Below, one piece after another: positions 17,646-28,100 of a DNA stretch of 64,000 nt. The notes beneath the pieces were generated by a model, which was given only the letters and a program-made list of their open reading frames with translations, searched no databases and was not told the origin of the DNA. The position numbers were made by a program, and so were the translations under genes. Position 1 is the first letter of the stretch. Every line of letters starts with the position of its first letter. Location of the stretch: positions 62,001 to 126,000 of the forward strand of contig JAMNXU010000034.1 in assembly GCA_023623175.1 (NCBI GenBank), read 5' to 3'. Source of the stretch: Bacillota bacterium. GTDB lineage: Bacteria; Bacillota; Clostridia; Acetivibrionales; JAMNXU01.

Positions 17646-18098
17646 TTATCTGTCCACTAGCTTGTGATACGCGTCGAGAAGCTCGATCATCCTCTCGCTG
17701 TCTCCTCCAAGATCCGGGTGATACTTTTTCGCCAGTTCGCGGAAGCGCCTTTTTATTTGTTCGTAGTCCGCGTCAGGCTTAAGGCCCAGAATGCCCAGCA
17801 AATCAGGATCATATACATTGGCCGGCATAATGCCGTTTTCCCGGTACACCTGGTAATATACCCTGTAAAAATATTCATCGATAATATCCTTCAACCGGGT
17901 TTTGTCCAATCCCTCAAGATCGTCAAGGATGTACTTTGCTCCAGCAGCATTGCAGCCCTTTCGGCAATCAGAAGTCGAAAAAAAGTCATCCCAAACAAGC
18001 CTGATCCTGCTGTCGCCGGGCATTACGCCCCCGAACCGGATTTTTATCTCGAGCTTTTTCAATTTCCGCAACCTGCGCTTAAGATCATCCCTTTCCAT
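17646..18098 (-). CDS. Protein with C-terminal J domain
   Basis: The last 50 of 150 residues form a J domain: LLGILGLKPDADYEQIKRR, the diagnostic His127-Pro128-Asp129 in KKYHPDLGGD, and MIELLDAYHKL. The J domain stimulates the DnaK ATPase. The first 100 residues are basic at the start (KRRLRKLKKLEIKIRFGG) and carry two cysteines (SDCRKGC) but no known domain. Having the J domain at the C-terminus, without Gly/Phe or zinc regions, separates it from DnaJ proper. It may direct DnaK to a specific client. Confidence 0.8.
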   Translation of the reverse strand: MERDDLKRRLRKLKKLEIKIRFGGVMPGDSRIRLVWDDFFSTSDCRKGCNAAGAKYILDDLEGLDKTRLKDIIDEYFYRVYYQVYRENGIMPANVYDPDLLGILGLKPDADYEQIKRRFRELAKKYHPDLGGDSERMIELLDAYHKLVDR

Positions 18099-18753
18099 AC
18101 AGCCCCCTGCTTTTGAAACCAGTGCTCATATGCACAGGAATCTGATAAAATCATTTTTCAAATCATTTGGAAAATAAGCGGTCCATTTTCTTCATCTGTT
18201 TTTATTGTTTAATATCATATAACAAATAACCGCGTATAACAAGGATGTCTCATACAAAACGCACACTCCTGCCATTTCCCTGTAAAACCGGCCTGCTGTT
18301 GACGGAGCAAAAGGAATATTTATATAATTATTTTTGTTTATGCATTGATGTTTGCGGAAAAGTATATTTATTTTATGCAAAATGCCGATGCACTGATCGT
18401 TAGTTTCAGAAAATATCGGTTGACAGCAACTCTTTTGCATTATTAATAAATGTTTTAATAAATATTTTGTTTAACAGTTACAATATTGATATTAAAACAT
18501 TATATGAAAACATTACAGGCCGGGTGATTTTACTGCAAAAACGAAATTTGCTTTAATGGTCCGTTCGTTTGAGACGCAAGGCGAGACGTTGCTGATTTCA
18601 ACGGATCTTTGCAAATTGAGTTTTTGCAGGAAAATCATCAACATTTATAAATTAAGATTGAATTTGAAAAGAACAATCCGGCAAAAGCGCTTTGGTATTT
18701 TGAACAAGTTTTTGTAAAACACAAATTACAGGATATTTTTCAGGAGATATATT
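18099..18753. other. 655-bp intergenic region with a palindromic element
   Basis: AT-rich DNA between divergent genes. The part up to 18480 contains only weak frames without ribosome binding sites. The 115-bp element at 18524-18638 sits in the middle. The promoter of the metallophosphoesterase gene must lie in the last 100 bp, but I see no convincing -35/-10 pair. Confidence 0.6.
18524..18638. repeat. 115-bp element with 28-bp imperfect inverted ends, copy 1
   Basis: The left end starts GTGATTTTACTGCAAAAAC and the right end is its near-complement (GTTTTTGCAGGAAAATCA...). 24 of 28 terminal positions match. An inner pair GGTCCGTT / AACGGATC allows the whole element to fold into one long hairpin. 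The centre has the short direct repeat GAGACG...GAGACG. A shortened second copy is at 36025-36107. It encodes no protein. The form is that of a MITE or a structured RNA. Confidence 0.75.
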
Positions 18754-19560
18754 ATGTTTTACTGGTTTGTTTTAGCGTTGGTTTTGCTCGCCGTGCTGCT
18801 GTACATGCGCTTTGAGGCGTCATTCCTGAAAGTGGAAAACATAAGGTTTACCAATGACAGCAAAGCCCTGAAAATAATGCAGATATCAGACATTCATATA
18901 AACAACCTGAAAGTGAAGCCCAAAAAGGTAAGGGACGCCATTGCAACCCGAAAGCCGGACCTTATAATTCTCACAGGCGATTATCTGCAGACCGCGGGCG
19001 ATGTTCCCAAATTTTTGGATTTTCTTGATTACATAACCGGATTCTGCCCTGTTTATTATGTTTTCGGAAATCACGACTACCATGCCTTCAGAAAAAATCC
19101 CGAAGGCATTGAAGATTTTGCAAAAGCCATTTCTGAGAAAGGAATCATTTCACTGCACAACCTCTGCATTCAAATTGAAAAAAACGGCAAGGTATATGAC
19201 CTTGCAGGGCTTGGAGACGTCCGGTATAAAAAACATGATTTTCAACAGGTTGCCTCCGGTTTTTCGAATAAAGCTTTTGCGCGCATAGGGTTTTCCCACA
19301 ACCCCGATATTGTGCTCGAGCTTCCGGAAAATGCGTTTGACTACATGTTTTGCGGGCATTTTCACGGTGGACAGATATGGGCGCCCTTTGCGCTGGAATT
19401 CAGGCTGCTGCGCAAGGACCTGCTGTGCAAGAAGGGCATATGCAGCGGCCTGCACAGGTTCAACGGCATCAACCTGTATATCAGCAGGGGGCTCGGCAAC
19501 GTGATAATACCGCTGCGTTTCCTTTCCAGGCCCGAGATTACGGTAGCGTATTTGCCATGA
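18754..19560 (+). CDS. Membrane-anchored metallophosphoesterase (YkuE/YaeI-like)
   Basis: A 268-residue protein with an N-terminal membrane anchor (residues 2-19) and a calcineurin-like phosphoesterase domain. The metal-binding motifs are in order: SDIHIN (Asp46, His48), LTGDYL (Asp77), GNHDYH (Asn107, His108), GFSHNP and CGHFHGGQ. Relatives such as YkuE and YaeI act at the membrane on lipid-linked or pyrophosphate substrates, but the specificity here is unknown. CAGGAG precedes the ATG. It is a single gene ended by a strong hairpin. Confidence 0.88.
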   Translation: MFYWFVLALVLLAVLLYMRFEASFLKVENIRFTNDSKALKIMQISDIHINNLKVKPKKVRDAIATRKPDLIILTGDYLQTAGDVPKFLDFLDYITGFCPVYYVFGNHDYHAFRKNPEGIEDFAKAISEKGIISLHNLCIQIEKNGKVYDLAGLGDVRYKKHDFQQVASGFSNKAFARIGFSHNPDIVLELPENAFDYMFCGHFHGGQIWAPFALEFRLLRKDLLCKKGICSGLHRFNGINLYISRGLGNVIIPLRFLSRPEITVAYLP

Positions 19561-19572
19561 TATAAAACGAAT

Positions 19573-19600
19573 AAGCCTGGCTCACGTCCAGGCTTTTGAT
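19573..19600. terminator. Rho-independent terminator between convergent genes
   Basis: AAGCCTGG and CCAGGCTT pair perfectly around a 7-nt loop, followed by TTGAT. It lies between the stop codons of the metallophosphoesterase and DUF1854 genes and can serve both. Confidence 0.75.
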
Positions 19601-19618
19601 CCTGAATGCAGGTAAATC

Positions 19619-20110
19619 TCACAGATCACCCGAAATCAGGTACTGGCTTTTTCTCGGCAGTTTCCTGTAATTCGGTATTTCGTAACGGTTGTCGTTGGCG
19701 TCGCGTATCAGCACCCTGCCGCTCGACAGCAGTTTTATGTCGCTGTGCCGGTGCTGTATGTCAAACTCGTAATCCCCGCGGTCTGTTTTAACCCACCACT
19801 TGAGCGATCCGAATTTCTCCTCGATACGCTTTATCTCTCGAATCTTAGGTATCAGGTAATACCTGTCAAGCGCCGTGGATATATTTTTGTAGGATTCCTT
19901 GTCAAGTTGCTTCAAATCCTTGATTATGAACAGTTCATTGTCTTCCTTGTCCACAATAAGTATAAACATGTCGGCGTTGCTAATGGGAAACATCCGCCTG
20001 GGTTCCACGTCATCATAAACCTGCCCGTCCCTGAGCGTAATCCTCAGGCTTATCCCCGTTTTCAACTCTATTCTCATATCTGCGGGATCAATATATTTCC
20101 GAGTATTCAT
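19619..20110 (-). CDS. DUF1854 family protein
   Basis: A 163-residue protein with the pattern I associate with DUF1854: ADMRIELKTGISLRITLRD, RRMFPISNADMFI, ALDRYYLIPKIREI and GSLKWWVKTDRGDYEFDI. DUF1854 genes commonly sit beside ABC exporters of the type found here. The start overlaps the end of the upstream exporter gene by 23 bp, which points to translational coupling. The ATG at 20110 follows GAGGAG; an alternative GTG lies four codons earlier. No catalytic residues are evident. A role as regulatory or assembly partner of the exporter is inferred from the coupling only. Confidence 0.75.
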   Translation of the reverse strand: MNTRKYIDPADMRIELKTGISLRITLRDGQVYDDVEPRRMFPISNADMFILIVDKEDNELFIIKDLKQLDKESYKNISTALDRYYLIPKIREIKRIEEKFGSLKWWVKTDRGDYEFDIQHRHSDIKLLSSGRVLIRDANDNRYEIPNYRKLPRKSQYLISGDL

Positions 20111-22370
20111 CCTTATCAACACTCCTCACGGTAAACATTCCGTCGCTCAGCGACTGGATCTGGACAAACCTGTAATACTTGCCTTCAAGGCTCATGAGTT
20201 CTTCATGGGTACCGGACTCAATAATCTTTCCGTCGTCAACGACTATTATCTTGTCTGCCTTCTTCAGCGTAGACAGCCTGTGGGCGATCATGATGGAAGT
20301 CCTGCCCTGTATCATCCTCTCGATAGCCTGCTGGATCAGGTTTTCCGTTTCCGAATCCACTGAAGCCGTGGCCTCGTCCAGTATCAAAATCGCGGGATCC
20401 TTGAGCACCGCGCGCGCAATGGAAATCCTCTGCTTCTCTCCTCCTGACAAGCCCACTCCCCTTTCACCAAGGAAAGTATCATAGGCATCGGGAAGCCGCT
20501 TTATGAAGTTATGGGCATTCGCCACGACCGCTGCTTCAATTACTTCTTCCACCGACGCATCAGGCTTGCTGTAGGCTATATTGCGGTAAATCGTATCGTT
20601 GAACAGCATCGGCTCCTGCAGTACGTACCCTATCTGCGACCTGTAATATTTCAGGTCAATATCCTTTATGTCAATGCCGTCAATGAGTATTTCACCTTCG
20701 TAGTTGTCATAGAAACGCATCAGCAGGTTAACTATCGTTGATTTTCCTGAACCCGTCGCTCCCACTATGCCGAGGCTCTGGCCCGGTTCAATCACAAAGC
20801 TTACGTTGTCCAGGACCTTCTTACCGCTCTCATAGCTGAATGAGACGTTCCTGAACTCTATCCTGCCCTTGATGGATTCAGGCTTGTAGCCTTTTCCGAG
20901 GTCCGTTTCCGGTTCGGCATCCAGGATTTCAAATATTCTTTCGGCCGAGGTCAGGGCGTTCTGGAATGTATCGCTAAGGCCGGCAAAGAACTGGATGGGC
21001 CCGTAAAACATATGGGTATAGGAAATAAAGGATACAAGAACACCGACGGTAAGCCTGTCAGGCGAGTTTATCACCCAATATCCGCCAAGGCCCCATATAA
21101 CGAGACCGCCGCACATTACGAGAAAGCTGACGACAGCCGGAAATGCGCTGGTAATTTTCGCTGCCCTTATATTCTCATTCAGCAAATCTTCTCCACATTT
21201 TTCAAAATGCTGCACAGCCCTGTCTTCCGAGGTGAAAGCCTTCACCACCCTGATTCCGGGCAGGGTGTCGGCAAGAATGGAGCTGATTCGCGAACGTCTC
21301 TTCCACAACCTCCTGTAAAATGGCCTTATGTGTTTTGAAAACACCCTTGACCCGTAAACGACAATCGGTACCGGCAGCAGCGAAAGAATCGACAGTTTCC
21401 AGTTCATGGCGAACATGATGGCCATAATGCCTATCATTGTGAAAACCTGGATTATTACATCCTGGCTTATCCTGATTATGAAGTTCTGCAGGTTCTGGGT
21501 GTCGCCGTTGATACGCGACATGACAGAACCGGTACTGGTCTTGTCATAGTATTTCAGCGGCAGCGTTTGAGCCTTTGCATAAACTTCGTTTCTCAAATTT
21601 GTTACTATTTTTTCTCCCGTTATTCTCAGGGTGAAATTCCTGACGGCGCCGATTCCGGCCTGGAATGCGTATATTCCGAGCAGGAGCAGGACAATTTTCC
21701 TCAAACCTGCGATATCTCCATTTTTTATGACATTATCGACGAGCTCCTTCGTCAGGTACGGAGGAATCAGCGTCGCAGCCGTTGTGGCGCTGGAAAGCAC
21801 CAGCGAAAAAATAAGAACGGGTATATAAGGCTTGACATAGCCGAATACCCTCGTCGCAAACCTCTTTTTATCCGCGCATTTAAGGCAAACCGGATTTCTC
21901 CTGGAAAGCCTGCGCCCGCATTTGGGACACGTCAGTTTCCTCTTCGTAAACCGTTCGCGGATTAACTCCAGTTGTTCTTCCGGATCCATGCCGCTGTTCA
22001 CATTGTTTATGTAATTGGCAGCGGCATCAAAAAGTTCAGTCACCGAATATGTAAACCGGTTTGTTTCTATCACGCCTTCATCGGTCTCTACACACAGCAC
22101 GGCATTGCTGTACATTCTTTTTACTTTTGCGTTTTTTATGCGGGATATGTCCAGTGTCAGAACGCCGGAAGGAAACGTAGGGTCCACTGAAATGATTCTC
22201 GAACGCGTAACTCCAAAAGTTGAATTTCCATAACTTCCATCCATCAACAGTTCTGCTGAAATGGCAAAAAGGAGTTCTTCTCCGTCACGCAGGCTTTCAT
22301 ACAGTTTCTTCTTAATATCTTCCGGTAACGGCTTGTTTACCAGCAACTTTGCTTCGACTTCATTACGCAT
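20088..22370 (-). CDS. ABC exporter with N-terminal PH-like domain and zinc ribbon
   Basis: A 760-residue fused half-transporter. Residues 1-130 look like a small beta-rich PH-like domain (SRIISVDPTFPSGVLTLDI), followed by a zinc ribbon (CPKCGRRLSRRNPVCLKC). Six membrane helices of the type I exporter domain follow (VFGYVKPYIPVLIFSL on). The ATPase has Walker A GATGSGKST, Q-loop LQEPMLFND, signature LSGGEKQRIS, Walker B ILILDEATAS and the H-loop IAHRLS. It probably works as a dimer that exports lipids, drugs or peptides. The extra N-terminal domains are unusual for the class. The ATG at 22370 has GTAGGAG; the frame is open 14 codons further. Coupled to the DUF1854 gene. Confidence 0.88.
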   Translation of the reverse strand: MRNEVEAKLLVNKPLPEDIKKKLYESLRDGEELLFAISAELLMDGSYGNSTFGVTRSRIISVDPTFPSGVLTLDISRIKNAKVKRMYSNAVLCVETDEGVIETNRFTYSVTELFDAAANYINNVNSGMDPEEQLELIRERFTKRKLTCPKCGRRLSRRNPVCLKCADKKRFATRVFGYVKPYIPVLIFSLVLSSATTAATLIPPYLTKELVDNVIKNGDIAGLRKIVLLLLGIYAFQAGIGAVRNFTLRITGEKIVTNLRNEVYAKAQTLPLKYYDKTSTGSVMSRINGDTQNLQNFIIRISQDVIIQVFTMIGIMAIMFAMNWKLSILSLLPVPIVVYGSRVFSKHIRPFYRRLWKRRSRISSILADTLPGIRVVKAFTSEDRAVQHFEKCGEDLLNENIRAAKITSAFPAVVSFLVMCGGLVIWGLGGYWVINSPDRLTVGVLVSFISYTHMFYGPIQFFAGLSDTFQNALTSAERIFEILDAEPETDLGKGYKPESIKGRIEFRNVSFSYESGKKVLDNVSFVIEPGQSLGIVGATGSGKSTIVNLLMRFYDNYEGEILIDGIDIKDIDLKYYRSQIGYVLQEPMLFNDTIYRNIAYSKPDASVEEVIEAAVVANAHNFIKRLPDAYDTFLGERGVGLSGGEKQRISIARAVLKDPAILILDEATASVDSETENLIQQAIERMIQGRTSIMIAHRLSTLKKADKIIVVDDGKIIESGTHEELMSLEGKYYRFVQIQSLSDGMFTVRSVDKDEYSEIY

Positions 22371-22447
22371 TTTGCTCCTACACCTGCCTGTGTTAAATTT
22401 GCCATATTGCAAAGCTGTTTAATTATAGCATATTGGCTTTTAAAAAG

Positions 22448-22469
22448 TAATCCACAAAACTGTGGATAA
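22448..22469. promoter_or_regulatory. Inverted pair of DnaA-box-like 9-mers
   Basis: TAATCCACA, AAAC, TGTGGATAA. The right half is an exact complement of the DnaA box TTATCCACA and the left has one mismatch. The two face each other across 4 bp, 78 bp upstream of the ABC exporter start. It may be a DnaA or other repressor operator, or a simple hairpin. Confidence 0.4.
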
Positions 22470-22599
22470 TTCTGTTTTCCATTAAAATGGCCTATTACAC
22501 CGGGTTTAAGAAAGAAAATCATCAAAATTGCAACTTTTAATCCCGATTCCTGCAATTTTCTCAATAAAGTATAATACTGCAAATAATCCGAAATAAAAA

Positions 22600-22635
22600 A
22601 CAAAAGCAGAGATGGCTTCAAATCTCTGCTTTTGT
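22600..22635 (-). terminator. Rho-independent terminator of pgi
   Basis: A perfect 14-bp stem (ACAAAAGCAGAGAT / ATCTCTGCTTTTGT) with an 8-nt loop. On the minus strand it is followed by TTTTTTATTT. It starts 13 bp behind the pgi stop. Confidence 0.9.
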
Positions 22636-22648
22636 CGGGTTCAAAGAA

Positions 22649-23998
22649 TCATTTTCCGAGCCTTTGCTCGATACGCCTTTTTTCCTCCTCGAAACCTGGT
22701 TTGCCGAGCAGCGCGAACATATTCCTTTTATATGCTTCAACGCCGGGCTGGTCGAAAGGATTTACCCCGAGCAGGTAACCGCTTATTCCGCAGGCTTTTT
22801 CAAAGAAATAGACGAGATTTCCGAAATAATAGGCGCTGAGCTCGGGTATCTCCACCGCAAGGTTGGGCACCCCGCCGTCGACGTGGGCCAGCATCGTGCC
22901 CTCCGCCGCCCTGCCGTTCACGTAATCCACGGTCTTGCCGGCGAGAAAGCCAAGGCCGTCGTTATCATCGCCGTCACTGATCACCATGTCCCTTCTCGGC
23001 TTCTTCACCCTGAGCACCGTCTCAAAAATGATCCTGAGTCCGTCCTGCACATATTGTCCCATGGAATGCAGATCCGTGGTAAAATCCACACCGGCGGGGA
23101 ATATTCCCTTGTGGTCCTTTCCTTCGCTCTCTCCGAAAAGCTGTTTCCACCATTCAGTAAAATAATGGAGCGCAGGCTCATAATTAACCATGATCTCAAT
23201 GAGCTTGTTCTTCCTGTAAAGCGCGTTTCTTACCGCGGCATAAGTGTAGCAGTCGTTTTCGCAAAGCCTGGGATTGCTGTAAAGCCTCATGGCATCAGCC
23301 GCTCCCGCCATTACTTCTTCTATGTCGATACCCCCGACGGCCATGGGCAGCAAGCCTACCGCAGTCAATACCGAGTACCTGCCTCCGACGTCGTCGGGAA
23401 TGACAAAACATTCATATCCCTCTTCGTCGGCGAGCTTTTTAAGGGCGCCCCTCGCCTTGTCCGTCGTTGCGTAAATTCTCGAACGCGCTCCTTCCTCCCC
23501 GTACCTTTTTTTCATATACTCCCTGAAAATTCTGAAGGCAATGGCCGGTTCCGTCGTAGTGCCGGATTTTGATATAACGTTTATTGACACTTCCCTGTCC
23601 TCGAGCAAGTCGGCCAGGTCGGACAGGTAGGTGGAACTCATGTTGTTTCCTGCAAAAAGAATAATCGGGGCCTGCCTTTTCTGTTTGGGGAGCATGTTAT
23701 GAAACGAGTGCCCCAGCATTTCAAGAGCCGCCCTGGCTCCGAGGTAGGAACCTCCTATCCCGATGACAACGAGAACATCCGAATATTCGCGAATCCTTGA
23801 CGCCGCCGCCCTGATGCGCTCGAACTCATTGCGGTCATAATTGGCAGGAAGGTCCACCCATCCAAGAAAGTCTCTGCCCGCTCCGCTGCGGTTGTGGAGC
23901 ATTTCATGGGCGGCCTTTACAAACTCTGCCATATTGTCTATTTCTGCCGTTGATATATAATCCAGTGCCTTTGAATAATCAAACTTAATAGCTTCCAA
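22649..23998 (-). CDS. pgi: Glucose-6-phosphate isomerase
   Basis: Interconverts glucose 6-phosphate and fructose 6-phosphate in glycolysis. The SIS-type sugar phosphate folds are evident: [27 protein letters not shown] and, towards the end, [12 protein letters not shown] with its conserved Gln, Glu and Lys. I choose a TTG start at 23998. It is preceded at normal distance by GGGAGGT, begins [12 protein letters not shown], and gives 449 residues, the usual Firmicute length; the frame continues 13 codons further upstream without a ribosome binding site. Monocistronic, closed by the hairpin at 22600-22635. Confidence 0.95.
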   Translation of the reverse strand: MEAIKFDYSKALDYISTAEIDNMAEFVKAAHEMLHNRSGAGRDFLGWVDLPANYDRNEFERIRAAASRIREYSDVLVVIGIGGSYLGARAALEMLGHSFHNMLPKQKRQAPIILFAGNNMSSTYLSDLADLLEDREVSINVISKSGTTTEPAIAFRIFREYMKKRYGEEGARSRIYATTDKARGALKKLADEEGYECFVIPDDVGGRYSVLTAVGLLPMAVGGIDIEEVMAGAADAMRLYSNPRLCENDCYTYAAVRNALYRKNKLIEIMVNYEPALHYFTEWWKQLFGESEGKDHKGIFPAGVDFTTDLHSMGQYVQDGLRIIFETVLRVKKPRRDMVISDGDDNDGLGFLAGKTVDYVNGRAAEGTMLAHVDGGVPNLAVEIPELSAYYFGNLVYFFEKACGISGYLLGVNPFDQPGVEAYKRNMFALLGKPGFEEEKRRIEQRLGK

Positions 23999-24181
23999 TC
24001 GCTCTACCTCCCTTGGCCGGATTAAGGATAAAAGCATTTATGGTTTAGTATACCATTTTATTTTGATTTTCTGTATAATGTTTTGCCTGATATCAATTTT
24101 TGATTTTGCCGCCAAAGCGAAATTTGATTATTAAAGATGAGCTGCAAAAACCAGCCGCCGGGCCGCAGCTCGAAACGCGGA

Positions 24182-25066
24182 TCACATCCGCTTTTCGCAG
24201 TCAACAAAATTACGAAGCCTGGAATATACTCTCAGCGCGTTTTCATAAAATACTTTTTCATGGTGTTCTTCGGGAATGAGCCGCCTGACAAAGTCTATAT
24301 AGGGCTTTACCCGGACAAGGGGCCAGTCGGTTCCGAAAAGGAACCTGTCATAGTTCGTTTCATATACAAGTCCCCTCGCGATATGGTCCATGAACAGCCG
24401 GTTTCCCGCGGATTCCTCCACTCCTGCAGGGTCGGCCACAATGAGCCCGGAAATGTCTGCATAAACATTGGGATTCTTGTAAATCACCGCGGCAGTATCC
24501 ATGATCCACGGATCTCCCATGTGGCATATCACAAAAACATTGTTCCTGAACTTCACCGCCAGTTCATCCACGTTCAGTGGATGGGAAAGCCTCAGCAATC
24601 CCCTCGGGGAATAAGTCGCTCCGCTGTGTATGGCCACGGGCAGCCCGTATTCTTCCGCAAGGCGGTACACCGGCGTGTACACGGGATGGCACAGGTCATA
24701 GTGATAATACCCTGCGTAAATTTTTATGCCGACCACGCGGGGTTTTGAAATTTCTTTTTCAATATTCTCCAGTTCCTTTTTCCTGTTGTCACTGTCAAGC
24801 CTCACGGGATTAATCCCGGGACACGTGCAGACAAAACCGGGAATCTCATCTTCCAGGTCGAGCCCCATGGGGTTAGGAGCGCGGCCATCCGGGAATCCGC
24901 CGCTTTCAACTTCCCTAAGTCCCATTGCAATGCCGGCTATGACACCATTTTCAGCGTACTCCTTTTCAAGGCCCGCCGAACTGTAGTCCACCCCCGATAT
25001 AAAATCGGCGGTATGTTTAAAAGACTGAATCCTGGAAAAATGGATATGGGCATCAATAATTTTCAT
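24182..25066 (-). CDS. Amidohydrolase 2 family protein (metal-dependent hydrolase or decarboxylase)
   Basis: A 294-residue TIM-barrel protein of the amidohydrolase-2 group: DAHIHF near the N-terminus (first two metal His), VGIKIYAGYYHY (where some members carry a Lys ligand), AIHSGATYS, VICHMGDPW and the terminal FGTDWP with the catalytic Asp. Members hydrolyse lactones or amides or decarboxylate aromatic acids; the substrate is not apparent. ATG at 25066 behind AAAGGGGA. It starts 37 bp after the stop of the GNAT fusion gene on the same strand, so the two probably form an operon. Confidence 0.82.
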   Translation of the reverse strand: MKIIDAHIHFSRIQSFKHTADFISGVDYSSAGLEKEYAENGVIAGIAMGLREVESGGFPDGRAPNPMGLDLEDEIPGFVCTCPGINPVRLDSDNRKKELENIEKEISKPRVVGIKIYAGYYHYDLCHPVYTPVYRLAEEYGLPVAIHSGATYSPRGLLRLSHPLNVDELAVKFRNNVFVICHMGDPWIMDTAAVIYKNPNVYADISGLIVADPAGVEESAGNRLFMDHIARGLVYETNYDRFLFGTDWPLVRVKPYIDFVRRLIPEEHHEKVFYENALRVYSRLRNFVDCEKRM

Positions 25067-25103
25067 ATTGTCCCCTTTCAATACGGTCATTTGTCTGCTG
25101 TAG

Positions 25104-28100
25104 TCACTTCCTGCAGGTGCCGAACCTGATGTTTCTCAAATCCTTCAGCTCCCGGGCGTCAATGAAGCTGTCGCCAAAGATGAGGAAGAAAGGATTCAAA
25201 AACTGACTTTCCCCGTTCCTCAGCACTATACTGTTTGACACTGAGGCGCTCACAAAATTAACATTCACAGACGCTCCAACGCTGGAAATCTCCTTGTTTG
25301 CATATATTTGAACAATACTGTTCCTTTCCGCTGAACCGACCGATACCGCGTCTTTACCCCAGGCGCCGCCGGGAACTTTCCCAGCCTTATATTTTCTGAC
25401 GTTGCCGTTTTCATCCTCGGCCATGATCCAGGAATTCCTGATATCGCCTGCGGGCTTGAAGAAGCATTCGGTATAAATCTTCTCAAATCCCATGAAACGT
25501 CCGGTATTTTGAACGACCTCGACAGCATGGCACAATACAGGAAGGTCCGGTAGCATCAGGAAATACTGGTGATACACGAGGCCTTTGTTCTGCTTATGTT
25601 CCCTGACTTCCACGCTTATTTTCAGTCCCGACCATGCATTGCCGTGATTGTCCTCAAGGTGCACGGCATCTGCCGATATTTTCTCACGCGAAAGTGAAAT
25701 ATTATTCATGTTGGACGGCTGCGTGATAATTCCTCCGAAAAAGGGATTCCACCAGTACCTGGGCCCTTTTTCCGGGAAGCCCGACTCAAGCCATTCCTCT
25801 CCCTTATATTGCAGTGAGAAAATGCCATAGGAATAGTCTGCCGATGCCGCTATCTTTATTAATCCGTTATCAGCCGCCACCACGGCCATGCCGCAGCTGT
25901 CGGACCGCTCGAATTTCACCGTGCCGGACCCATAACCGAATATGCCTTTTCTGACCGAGTAAACCTGGTCCTCTAAGTCAAAGGTGCATTTGATCGTATC
26001 GTACCCGGCCGGTGCCGCAGGCACAGTGAACACGGCCCTCGTTATGCCGTCCTCCTTTTCAAAGGATCTGCCCGTTTCTTCAAAAACGCCCTTTGCCGAT
26101 TCAATCCTGATTTCTCCTGCAAAACTTTTGTTTTTCCTTTCTTCTGCTACAATTTCAAATGCTCCCGCGACAAACGGGTTGCCGTTGTTAACTGTCAGCT
26201 CGGTGCTTTCGTGCGTCGGCAAATACTCCGTTGTGTGTTCTCCCAGCGCAAAGGCCCTGAAATCCTGCCATTTCCTGTATGTACCCAGTGACAGCGTGAT
26301 GGTGTCGCTTTCTGCACTGGAATTAGCCTTCATGCGGCCAAAACACTTTTCAAAACTGAGGCTGTACGATTCTATTTTCATCCCGGCGGATTTGGGCCAG
26401 CAAATGCCTCTCGGGAGCTCGCGGTTGCGCGCAAATATCCAGTTCTCGGATATTTTCCGGTAGTCCCAGTAGTGCAGGTCCTCTTCATTTTCTTCATTCA
26501 GCTCTATATATCTTCCTTCATAGGGTATTACTGCGTATTCCGGGTAAAAATACACATTGACGTCCAGGTAAATCTCGCGGTCGGCCTCCTCGTCGAGACT
26601 GTTCCTGACCTCGCATTTTTGCGTGAAAATGCCGTTGGGATAGAGCGTCATGATCCTGACGAGCTCGATTCCCCTGAACTCGCCCGAAGTATAATGGGCT
26701 TTCATTGTCACGGAATCGTCGCCGCTGTCGCCATAATCAAATTCGACCTTATCGGGCTTTTTCCGGTTGAATTCGTTTGAATAGGGACGCCCGAGTTTGG
26801 GCATGGGAAAACTGATTCCCCCGCCCGGCGCAAGGCACGACACGTACACGTTATTGTTGGTCTTGCTCAGCGTGGCCATGTAAAAACCGTTGGCCATCAG
26901 CCATGAGTGTACTCCTTCCCAGGTGAACCTTCCCCTGTTGCCCCTGAAAAAATGCGAAACCAGGCGGTTGAAGCATACAGTTGCACCGCCTTCCACGCGC
27001 GCGACAACGGGAACGCTCTTATGATATACTCCATAATCCCTGAGCCTGTACTTTACGGGAATGCTCTTTTTACCCTCGGCCTCGAGTCCGATTTCAAACC
27101 GGGTCTGTTCAAACTCGATAAATTCGTCCTCCGGAAGGGTAAATTCAAAAACGGCGCTCTTTTTGAAGTTGTTTTCAATCTCAATAAAGCACTCGTGCTC
27201 CACATCGGGATACCTTTCAACGGGCAGCGCGGTAATGCACATCAGGGCCGGAAATTTGACTTCTATGCCAGTTTTGAACGTCATGGCCTTCCCGTTGACC
27301 CTTATTTCCGAAACCACTGCGGGGTGGGTCTGCCAGGTATCCTGTTCCTTTTCAGTTTCACCGACGCTGAATTCTCCCTCTATTTCCGTCACTCCATCAA
27401 CATTCACGCAGGTTTCAAAGTCATACTTAATATTCTTGTCGTCCTTTCCGCGGATACAAACTTCCAGCGGGGCCCCGGACTTGTTTTCCAGGTGGTACTT
27501 TATCCTGTAGCTCATGCCGAATACAAGGTCATGCCGTTCAATTGACGTGTATATGAGATAATCGTCAGTTTCCGCAAGGCGCATGCCCCTTCCGGTCTTT
27601 TCAAACTGCACCCTGAGATTCCTGCCGTCCTTTTTCCATAAATACTCAAAATATGTAAAACCGCTTTCCTTGATGCCATCGGGCTTTACCTCGATTTTTC
27701 TCCTGGAGTCGTCATACCAGTGGGCATGGCGGAAAAACTCTTCAAAAGCTTCGGTTTTTAGAACCGTGGGAATAAAATTCATCAGGTGGGTCGAATCGTC
27801 CCTTTCCTCCCAGAAAAAGCCGCACTTTTTGTACAACGGAACGGCCTTGGTGTTGCCGGCCCAAGTATAAAGATCAAGCCTCGGCCACCCGAGTTCCACC
27901 GTTCTTTCCACGGCCTTCATTACAAGCGCTTTCCCGATCTTCCTGCCGTGATAATCGGGGCGAACGTTAAGAAGCGGTATGAACAATGCGCCCTCATCGG
28001 TCTGGTATTCCGAAAAACTGCAATATCCCACCACTTCATCTCCGTCCATGGCTATAAACACATTGAGGAAGGTGGCATTTTCGTGTTCCCTTATTATGCT

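Noticed and set aside
18192-18440. 82-codon minus-strand frame in the gap before the metallophosphoesterase gene
   Set aside because: No ribosome binding site, unusual composition, no recognisable motif.
22448-22469. Replication origin, from DnaA boxes
   Set aside because: Only two boxes, no AT-rich unwinding region and no dnaA or dnaN nearby.
24117-24160. Third copy of the 115-bp element, from GCGAAATTTG and CTGCAAAAACC
   Set aside because: The two words are in the wrong order and the rest of the element is missing.
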